A DNA stretch of 55,034 bases, taken from contig NZ_QKZK01000021.1 in NCBI RefSeq assembly GCF_003254275.1, forward strand, positions 4,483-59,516, written 5' to 3'. The DNA comes from Breznakibacter xylanolyticus. GTDB taxonomy: Bacteria; Bacteroidota; Bacteroidia; Bacteroidales; Marinilabiliaceae. Shown piece by piece: positions 49,462-55,034 of the stretch. Below the pieces are notes generated by a model, which saw only the letters and a list, made by a program, of their open reading frames with translations, had not been told where the DNA came from and did no database searches. Positions within the stretch are counted from its first letter, which is position 1. Each line of letters opens with the position of its first letter. Made by a program: the position numbers and the translations under genes.

Positions 49462-50508
49462 ATGAAATGGACCTCATATGAAAAGGAGATTGCTGCGGAT
49501 GATTTTTTTTATGTGCGCAGCTGTATCCGACAAACCTTCTTCCCGGGGGCTGAAAATGTGTTGTTAAATATCCTTCGGGAACGATTGAAGCTCACCGTGG
49601 TCGAGGACGCCCGTCATACTTCTTGTACCGGTATTGGCTATCATACCGATATTGTGCCGCTTGAAACCATCATGACTGTGGTGGCTCGTCAAATGGCATT
49701 GATGACCGAGTCCGGGTTTAAAAATCTGTTGGTGTCGTGTGTCACTTCATTTGGCATTTATAATGAAGTGTTACACCTGTGGGACGACCATCCGGAGCTC
49801 GAGACCAAAGTGCGTGAGCATTTGTGGAGGGCCACGCGTCGCGAATTTGTCAAGCCTGCCAATGTGGCGCATGCCTCGGATGTCATATACAAATACCGGC
49901 GTGAAATAGCTCAAATGGCTCAATACAAATTGGTGAATGCTCAAACTGGTGAGCCGTTGAAAGGTGTTGATCACATTGGCTGTCATTATGCTAAAATATT
50001 TCCGGTGAAAGGTATTGGGGGAGCTGAGTTTCCTCGTGTTTTAAGTGATGTGGTTACCGAGTTTGGTGCTTCATCGGTCGATTATCCCGAGCGTCGTCAT
50101 TGTTGTGGATTCGGGTTTCGGCAGTACATTTTAAAAGAGACGCGTGGTTATTCGGTGTCCAACTCTAAAATAAAGTTTGAATCGATGGCGCCTTATCAGC
50201 CCGATTTTATCGTGGCCAATTGTCCCGGTTGTGCCATGTTTTTGGATCGATGGCAATACACACTTAGCGAAATGGAAGGGAAGACATACGATGCTGCCGG
50301 ACGTGGCATCCCGGTATTGAGTCATGAGGAACTGGCCGGATTGGTTTTGGGGTACGATCCTTGGGAAATTGGGTTGCAAATGCATCAGGTGCAGCCCGAA
50401 AGTTTGTTGGAAAAAATGGGGGTGGTCTTTGACCCGGGTGGAAAATTTCGTACTCGCGGTGGACGACAATTGCCTCGTCCTCAGGAACCTGACATTTTGT
50501 TGGTTTGA
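49462..50508 (+). CDS. HdrB-like protein (CCG domains; first one degenerate)
   Basis: The 348-residue protein is related to subunit B of heterodisulfide reductase. The second cysteine-rich domain is complete: C174 (HIGCHYAK), C214-C215 (HCCGFGF) and C254/C257 (NCPGCAM), the ligand set of a non-cubane [4Fe-4S] cluster. The first domain keeps C21 (RSCIRQ), C55 and C93, but the CC pair is C-T (SCTGIG) and CxxC is CVTS, so it cannot hold the same cluster. ATG 49462 is used rather than an upstream TTG at 49444. It lies between the HdrC- and HdrA-like genes. Bacteroidota lack coenzymes M and B, so the natural disulfide or other substrate is unknown. Confidence 0.85.
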   Translation: MKWTSYEKEIAADDFFYVRSCIRQTFFPGAENVLLNILRERLKLTVVEDARHTSCTGIGYHTDIVPLETIMTVVARQMALMTESGFKNLLVSCVTSFGIYNEVLHLWDDHPELETKVREHLWRATRREFVKPANVAHASDVIYKYRREIAQMAQYKLVNAQTGEPLKGVDHIGCHYAKIFPVKGIGGAEFPRVLSDVVTEFGASSVDYPERRHCCGFGFRQYILKETRGYSVSNSKIKFESMAPYQPDFIVANCPGCAMFLDRWQYTLSEMEGKTYDAAGRGIPVLSHEELAGLVLGYDPWEIGLQMHQVQPESLLEKMGVVFDPGGKFRTRGGRQLPRPQEPDILLV

Positions 50509-50547
50509 TTGTAAAATACGAGTTGTTAATCCTATCGTTTGATATAA

Positions 50548-51570
50548 ATGCATACAAAAAAAATAGCAGTCATCGGAGCCGGGCCTGCCGGGCTGGGAGC
50601 TGCATCGGTGTTGTCACGCAATGGTTTGCGAGTGAGTGTGTTTCATCGGGAGGCCGCGGCCGGTGGACATTTGAATGATTGGGCATGGTTGTTTCCGCGC
50701 TTTGTGCCTGCACGTGATGTGGCGGTTTCTATGGCGGCCGAAACCCGGCAAGTGGATTTTCATCCGGGATGTCACATCGCTGGTGTGTCTCGTCATGCCA
50801 ATGGGCAGTTTAAAATTGTTATGCCCGATGGTCAAACGGAGGTTGCCGATGCTTTGGTTTACGCGGGAGGATTCAGGGTGTTTGATGCCTCCAGGAAAGA
50901 GGAGCTCGGTTACGGTATTTACCCGCGTGTGGTGACTTCGGCCGACCTCGAGAAAATGCTTGCCGGGGAAGTGCCTTTTCCCGTTGAGCTTTTGCAGCAG
51001 CAAGCATTGCGCATTGGCGTGGTGCACTGTGTGGGTTCACGCGACGAAAAGTCGGGCAATCGCCATTGTAGCCGCATGTGCTGTGTGACGGGGGTGAAAC
51101 AATCTATTGAACTGCGAAAACGATTTCCCAATAGTCGTGTGACGGCTTTTTACATGGATATGCGCATGTTCGGAAACGGGTACGAGGAATTGTACCTTGA
51201 GGCGCAACGCGATTGGCAGGTGCTTTTTGTGCGCGGACGTGTCTCGGAAGTGGCTGAGAGTGATGAGGGACGGTTGCGCGTGAAGGCTGAAGATACCCTT
51301 TTGGGACGTCCCATTCGTGATGAGTTCGATTTGTTGGTACTCATGGTTGGTATGGAGGCCGATCTTCCCAAATGGCTCATTGAGGATTTGGGAGTGAAAC
51401 AGATTGATGCCGGTTTTGCCAGGGGCAACGACGAGTTGGTGGCTTCAAACCGAACGCCGACCCGTGGGCTCTATCTGGCCGGAAGCTGTAAAGGCCCTCT
51501 GTCGGTAGCCGAAGCCTGGAACGACGGACAGGCCGCAGCTCAACAATTGTTGCTTGATTTGAATCGTTGA
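50548..51570 (+). CDS. HdrA-like FAD oxidoreductase without ferredoxin domains
   Basis: The 340-residue flavoprotein opens with IAVIGAGPAGLGAASVL (FAD-binding GxGxxG, residues about 6-22). It then has the HdrA signature VVHCVGSRDEKSG...HCSRMCCVTGVKQ (about 155-180, three clustered Cys for an Fe-S site), FYMDMRMFGNGYEELY and a closing LYLAGSCKGPLSVAEAWNDG FAD segment. Full HdrA is 650 residues or more, with N- and C-terminal ferredoxin domains; these are missing here and may be supplied by the HdrC-like and small Fe-S proteins on either side. Flavin-based bifurcation by HdrA normally needs MvhD, Flx or Fdh partners, none of which are in the window. Confidence 0.86.
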   Translation: MHTKKIAVIGAGPAGLGAASVLSRNGLRVSVFHREAAAGGHLNDWAWLFPRFVPARDVAVSMAAETRQVDFHPGCHIAGVSRHANGQFKIVMPDGQTEVADALVYAGGFRVFDASRKEELGYGIYPRVVTSADLEKMLAGEVPFPVELLQQQALRIGVVHCVGSRDEKSGNRHCSRMCCVTGVKQSIELRKRFPNSRVTAFYMDMRMFGNGYEELYLEAQRDWQVLFVRGRVSEVAESDEGRLRVKAEDTLLGRPIRDEFDLLVLMVGMEADLPKWLIEDLGVKQIDAGFARGNDELVASNRTPTRGLYLAGSCKGPLSVAEAWNDGQAAAQQLLLDLNR

Positions 51571-51587
51571 ATCGCTGGTGATGACTT

Positions 51588-51941
51588 ATGGATAAACGAA
51601 GGAATAAATTTGGTTTCGATTTAATGCAGGTGCGCGATTTGTCGATGGCTGGTGCTTGGGGCGACAGCGTGGACGTCTTGAAGGCCATCGAACCATCGCT
51701 GGTCAACTGCATTACTTGCGGCGGTTGCGCTGCTGCTTGTGCCGCTTCGGCAAATGTGAGTGTGGCCAAAGCGATTTTGCTCTTGCGGCGTGGCCTGCTG
51801 GCCGATGCCCGTGCTGCGCTTGAGGGCTGTTTGTTTTGCGGTAAATGTCGGTTTGTGTGTCCCATGGGGGTCAACACCAGGGGGGTGATTGCTGCATTGA
51901 CTTTTTCCCCCGATTCATCTGGTAATATCTTACATCAATAA
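51588..51941 (+). CDS. Small protein with two [4Fe-4S] clusters (HdrC-like ferredoxin)
   Basis: The 117-residue protein has CITCGGCAAAC (about 42-52; the last Cys is followed by Ala not Pro) and CLFCGKCRFVCP (about 86-97), so two [4Fe-4S] clusters in an HdrC/QmoC-like arrangement. The N-terminus (FGFDLMQVRDLSMAG) may contact its partner. It starts 17 bp after the HdrA-like gene and ends 8 bp before the membrane HdrED fusion, so it is well placed to carry electrons between flavin and membrane module. Confidence 0.82.
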   Translation: MDKRRNKFGFDLMQVRDLSMAGAWGDSVDVLKAIEPSLVNCITCGGCAAACAASANVSVAKAILLLRRGLLADARAALEGCLFCGKCRFVCPMGVNTRGVIAALTFSPDSSGNILHQ

Positions 51942-51949
51942 TCCTTGTC

Positions 51950-53791
51950 ATGACGCAACCTTTCGATTGGTTTGTAATCCCTTTTGCCATCGGTTTTTGG
52001 TCGATGATGCTTTTACTTGTGGTAAAAATATGCCGCTGGTGGCTGGGGTTTTCTTCTGTAGATAAAAAAATGGCTTTGTCACGCATCTTTTCGGTGCACA
52101 CTCTGCGGGCTTTGGTTGAGATGGTGCGGGAAGGGTTACTGCATCGTAATATCTTTCGGGTTTCACCTCGTTTGGGCTATATGCACATGAGTCTGGCAAT
52201 GGGCTGGTTTCTGCTTATTGTCGTGGGTAAATTCCAAACACTTGCTTTTACAGGGAACCACGTTAATGCGGTGTGGTTGCCCATATTTTTTAAATCCTTT
52301 TATCCGGGAGATGTGCATTTTGCCGGCAGTGTTGTGTATGAATTCCTGATGGATGCGGCTCTGTTGTTGGTATTGTCCGGCGTTGCGTTGGCTTGGTATA
52401 AGCGCGTGGCGCCATCGGCGTTGGGGATGCGAAAAAGTGCGCGTCATATTTGGCCCGACAGGGTTGCATTGACCTTTTTGTGGTTCGTTTTTCCCGTGCG
52501 GTTGTTGTCCGAAGGGGGCACTGCGGCTATTCATGGCGGGGGGAGTTTCCTCACTGGGACTGTGGGAGCTGTTTTGAGCCCTTGGGCTGATCTTTTGGCC
52601 GCCTGGCAGGTCGATGGCGCCCTGTGGTGGGGATACTCAATTGTGTTGGGCGGTTTCTTTTTAATGTTGCCTTGGTCGCGCTACATGCATATTCCGGCGG
52701 AGTTGGTTTTGATACTTTTTCGCCATTGGGGCGTGTCTCCTCAAAGTCTTCAGCCTATTGAGTTGGAGGCCTGTTCTCGCTGCGGTATTTGTATTGATGG
52801 CTGTGCCATGTTGCCTGTCGGTAATGATGGACAGGCTGTGTATTATGTTCGGGATGCGCGATATGGATATGTGACGGCTGCTAAGGCGCACGACTGTTTG
52901 ATGTGTGGCAGTTGTGAATCGCGTTGTCCGGTTGGGCTCCGGTTGGGGAGTCTGCGGCTTGAGGGACGTCGCAAGGGAGCTTCTGATTGGGCAGTCAATC
53001 CTGTTGAATCGGCGTCTGTTGCTGTTGGAGCCAATGGCGGACGAGTGGTTTATTTTCCGGGCTGCGTGGGGGCACTCACGCCGGCGGTGACTTCGGCCAT
53101 GCGTCGATTGATGCAGGCAGCCGGTGTCAGTTTTGTTGAGATGGATGCCAATAACGGGATGTGTTGCGGACGTCCCTTGTTCCTGTCGGGGCAGGCCGAT
53201 GCTGCCCGGGCACAGGTGGCGCAAAACAGTCAATTGCTGGCCGCGTCCGAAGCGCAGGTGTTGGTGACTTCTTGTCCCGTTTGTTATAAAATGTTTTCAC
53301 AATATTATCAGTTGCCCATCACGGTGATGCATCATACCCAATGGTTAAAGCAAATGGTGGGGGATGGGCGTTTGCAGGTGTCGCACTCCGATGCCGTGAT
53401 GGTTTATCACGACCCGTGCGAATTGGGGCGTGGTTGCGGCGTGTACGACGAGCCACGTGACGTGCTCAGCCGAATGGTGACGTTGCAATCCTCCTCCGAT
53501 CAGCGTCAGGCCTCGCTTTGTTGTGGCGGCAGTTTGGGCGGATATCGGATGAAAGATGCCGGTCGCCAGCAAATTGCCTCGCATGCTGTTGACCGATTGG
53601 TTGATGCCCGCACGCAAACGCTTGTGACTGCCTGCCCCATGTGCAAAAAAACGTTGGCAGCCGTCAGTCCGGTCAAAGTAAAGGACATTGCCGAAGTGAC
53701 CTTGGAGCACTTGGTATTACTCCCCTTCAAAAAAATACCTCATCAGGAAAAATCACTTCTTGTTACAAAGCAAGAACTCGTGGGTGCATAG
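51950..53791 (+). CDS. Membrane HdrE-HdrD-like fusion (quinone/disulfide oxidoreductase type)
   Basis: The 613-residue protein joins a NarI/HdrE-like membrane domain to an HdrD-like domain. Residues 1-255 hold about five hydrophobic segments (near 8-28, 77-94, 130-150, 172-186 and 224-242), with His79 and His247 as possible heme b ligands. Residues 275-327 hold two [4Fe-4S] sites (CSRCGICIDGC and CLMCGSCESRCP). Two complete CCG domains follow: C372, C405-C406, C442/C445, and C490, C524-C525, C562/C565. Such HdrDE proteins move electrons between a membrane quinone (menaquinone here) and a thiol/disulfide. As the last gene of the cluster it is followed by a strong terminator at 53860-53909. Confidence 0.88.
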   Translation: MTQPFDWFVIPFAIGFWSMMLLLVVKICRWWLGFSSVDKKMALSRIFSVHTLRALVEMVREGLLHRNIFRVSPRLGYMHMSLAMGWFLLIVVGKFQTLAFTGNHVNAVWLPIFFKSFYPGDVHFAGSVVYEFLMDAALLLVLSGVALAWYKRVAPSALGMRKSARHIWPDRVALTFLWFVFPVRLLSEGGTAAIHGGGSFLTGTVGAVLSPWADLLAAWQVDGALWWGYSIVLGGFFLMLPWSRYMHIPAELVLILFRHWGVSPQSLQPIELEACSRCGICIDGCAMLPVGNDGQAVYYVRDARYGYVTAAKAHDCLMCGSCESRCPVGLRLGSLRLEGRRKGASDWAVNPVESASVAVGANGGRVVYFPGCVGALTPAVTSAMRRLMQAAGVSFVEMDANNGMCCGRPLFLSGQADAARAQVAQNSQLLAASEAQVLVTSCPVCYKMFSQYYQLPITVMHHTQWLKQMVGDGRLQVSHSDAVMVYHDPCELGRGCGVYDEPRDVLSRMVTLQSSSDQRQASLCCGGSLGGYRMKDAGRQQIASHAVDRLVDARTQTLVTACPMCKKTLAAVSPVKVKDIAEVTLEHLVLLPFKKIPHQEKSLLVTKQELVGA

Positions 53792-53859
53792 GATCGATAG
53801 GGGGATTTTTGTCGATTACTAACATCGTTGGGAGTTGTATCCGATTGCTGCGTTATATG

Positions 53860-53909
53860 AAAAGGGGTGTGTCGTTTCGGGTTAGCTCTCGAAACAACAC
53901 ACCCCTTTT
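53860..53909 (+). terminator. Strong rho-independent terminator after the Hdr-like cluster
   Basis: AAAAGGGGTGTGT-C-GTTTCG (53860-53879) pairs with CGAAAC-A-ACACACCCCTTTT (53890-53909), a 20-bp stem with one mismatch and a 10-nt loop. It ends in TTTT on plus and, from the A-run, also on minus, so it may serve both the Hdr-like cluster and the convergent YhcH-type gene. Confidence 0.85.
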
Positions 53910-54079
53910 GTGGAATGTTTGTAAAAATGCAGTTGCAGCGGCATATAGGCTTTGCGGAGTCTGCATTTCTATATGATACACAAGTTTTAGTCTTTCAACA
54001 GATTTCGGCCATTTCTGATCAATCTCTGTGCCTTTGTGTCCCTGTGTTTTCTTTAACTCTATTGAGTTGGATTTTCTGC

Positions 54080-54556
54080 TTACACTGCCACTTTCACCAC
54101 CACTTTTTGGATGCGTGTGGGTTGGTCGATGGCCATGCCGGGCGCATGCATATCCTCGGGGAACAAGATGGCTGCTTCGCCAGGGAGAATCATCCAATTG
54201 GAATATTTTTCAACCTTTGAGAGGTGAATGTCTTTTTCGTCGTTATATTCCGCGTTTTCGCTAATCTGACCCAGTCCGGCTACGCCAATGAACTCTTCGC
54301 CCGAGTAGATGAACTGAATGTCGATGTATTTTTTATGGCCTTCAAACTTTAAGCCCGAAAGGGGTTTTGAATCGTAGGTCTGAAAAATGGCAAACAGCTC
54401 TTTCCCCTTTATTTCGACCTTGTGGTTGTTGCCGGGTGAGGTGAGGGCAAACATGTCGGTCATGTTCACCGTTTGCAAAAAGCGGATGCCTTCTTTCAGA
54501 AGGGCATGTTCGGGTGCCTGTGCGGCCAGTACGTCTAATGTTCCAAATAATGCCAT
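54080..54556 (-). CDS. YhcH/YjgK/YiaL family protein
   Basis: The 158-residue protein is a DUF386 cupin-like sugar-metabolism protein of the YhcH/YiaL/EbgC group: MALFGTLDVL start, KVEIKGKELFAIFQTY, LKFEGHKKYIDIQFIYSGEE (His and Asp of the metal site), and the end LFPEDMHAPGMAI plus KVVVKV. Members bind a metal and are linked with sialic acid or beta-galactoside breakdown; the exact reaction differs or is unknown. The frame is open 40 codons upstream, but 54556 is the family start. A promoter candidate (54629-54657) and a palindrome (54590-54599) lie before it. It converges on the Hdr-like cluster. Confidence 0.92.
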   Translation of the reverse strand: MALFGTLDVLAAQAPEHALLKEGIRFLQTVNMTDMFALTSPGNNHKVEIKGKELFAIFQTYDSKPLSGLKFEGHKKYIDIQFIYSGEEFIGVAGLGQISENAEYNDEKDIHLSKVEKYSNWMILPGEAAILFPEDMHAPGMAIDQPTRIQKVVVKVAV

Positions 54557-54589
54557 GGTGTCATATTTTATTGATGGGGTAAATTTATA

Positions 54590-54599
54590 CAAACGTTTG
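54590..54599. promoter_or_regulatory. Candidate operator of LacI type
   Basis: CAAACGTTTG is a perfect 10-bp palindrome with the central CG typical of LacI/GalR-family operators. It lies about 34 bp upstream of the YhcH-type start and downstream of its candidate promoter, where a repressor would act. No LacI-type gene is in the window. Confidence 0.35.
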
Positions 54600-54628
54600 G
54601 ATTGATGCAACCCATGGGACGGAATTGC

Positions 54629-54657
54629 CAAATTTATCACAATGGCATATTGCCAAA
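54629..54657 (-). promoter_or_regulatory. Candidate promoter of the YhcH-type gene
   Basis: Read on the minus strand: TTTG (54657-54654), 17 nt, then TAAATTTG (54636-54629), an exact TAnnTTTG. The spacing is a little short of the usual 19-20 nt. Start of transcription would be about 65 bp before the ATG. Confidence 0.45.
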
Positions 54658-54858
54658 TATGATAAGAGTACTGCATTTTTTGACGAATGCCGTATTTTTT
54701 AAGGTGTTGTTAGGGGTGGGATAATTCGTTCTTTATTTAAAAACACTACTGACCGACAAAACTAGAAATCTCCAATCTTCAAAGATTGTAAGTGTTGATA
54801 AACAGCAATATAAGCATATCTTCAATTGTTTTTCAATTACCTACCCCCCCCCTTTTTT

Positions 54859-55032
54859 TCAGAAAAATGCGAGTTGTATGTCAGGACTTTTGTTTTTTGC
54901 TTTTACATTTTTGACATAAGTCCGTCTACAGTTTTCAATCACCCAATAAACGTCTAAATGGCTTATCAGGTAAATCCTAACCAAAGCGGCAATTGTAGAG
55001 AAAGCCTTTTTTGTGTCCGACTTTGCCCTTAG
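54859..55032 (-). pseudogene. C-terminal part of a probable transposase, cut by the window edge
   Basis: A minus-strand frame is open from the window edge to a stop at 54859 (57 residues). The pattern KKAFSTIAALVRIYLISHLD, then VIENCRRTYVK and an end in QLAFF recalls the C-terminal tail of IS4-type transposases of Bacteroidota, which follows the last catalytic Glu. The catalytic part would lie outside the window, so family and intactness cannot be decided; it is listed here as partial. The C-run/T-run just after the stop may be part of the element end. Confidence 0.4.
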
Positions 55033-55034
55033 GA

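Larger units (their letters stand above)
54557..54858. other. Intergenic region upstream of the YhcH-type gene
   Basis: This 302-bp AT-rich gap holds the candidate promoter and operator of the YhcH-type gene, a small hairpin (CAATCTT/AAGATTG, 54773-54788) and a run of nine C followed by seven T (54844-54859) abutting the transposase-like fragment. The C/T run may mark the edge of an insertion element. Confidence 0.45.

Noticed and set aside
1-55034. CRISPR array, tRNA, rRNA, replication origin or phage genes
   Set aside because: No regularly spaced repeats, cloverleaf-like sequences, ribosomal RNA motifs, dnaA-box clusters or phage structural genes were seen.

Overview
The window looks like a chromosomal segment of a Bacteroidota bacterium, most likely in the Bacteroidales/Marinilabiliales range. 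This rests on protein families typical of the phylum (an exo-rhamnogalacturonan lyase-type protein beside a DUF6250 protein, a short ComEC, a TrkA-TrkH pair, a Wza/Wzc pair with the tyrosine-rich Wzc tail), A-rich start regions with weak Shine-Dalgarno sites, and a few matches to the Bacteroidota promoter form (TTG near -33, TAnnTTTG near -7). No rRNA, tRNA or CRISPR array was seen. Base composition changes along the window: 1-5700 is clearly GC-rich, 10000-45000 is AT-rich, and the end is intermediate.

Region 1 (1-5717) holds a secreted barrel-like protein, a YchJ-type SEC-C protein, a secreted DUF6250 protein and a secreted exo-rhamnogalacturonan lyase-like protein. Copies of a self-complementary dispersed repeat of about 150 bp separate them. 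Region 2 (5789-10284) is housekeeping: peptide deformylase and the YqgF/RuvX nuclease, then pyruvate phosphate dikinase, all on the minus strand, and a small DUF2007-like protein on plus.

Region 3 (10412-43096) is a large surface-polysaccharide locus. Two FemAB-like acyltransferase genes diverge from a long plus-strand array: an ABC-type flippase candidate, two tandem FdtA-like cupins, sugar aminotransferases and hexapeptide acyltransferases (a 3-acetamido-3,6-dideoxyhexose pathway), GT2 enzymes, a nonulosonate module (NeuB-like synthase without a SAF domain, plus a cytidylyltransferase fused to a KdsC-type phosphatase), GT4 enzymes, a Wzy-like polymerase, a PaaK/CapK-like adenylate-forming enzyme, another GT2, and an initiation module (PglC-type phosphoglycosyltransferase, DegT aminotransferase, WbpM/PglF-type dehydratase). 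It ends with the export lipoprotein (Wza-like) and the BY-kinase co-polymerase (Wzc-like). No Wzx of the MATE/PST type is visible, so the ABC protein at the head of the array is the best flippase candidate.

Region 4 (43223-48393) contains ComEC and the TrkA/TrkH potassium uptake pair, closed by a terminator. Region 5 (48592-53791) is a five-gene cluster related to heterodisulfide reductase: HdrC-like, HdrB-like with a degenerate first cysteine motif, HdrA-like lacking ferredoxin domains, a small 2x[4Fe-4S] protein, and a membrane HdrE-HdrD fusion. No hydrogenase, formate dehydrogenase, Flx or sulfur-metabolism gene lies beside it. This looks like an undescribed or little-described membrane redox complex and is the strongest candidate for new biology here, followed by the KDN-like nonulosonate module. 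The window closes with a YhcH/YiaL-family gene and an apparent transposase tail running off the end.
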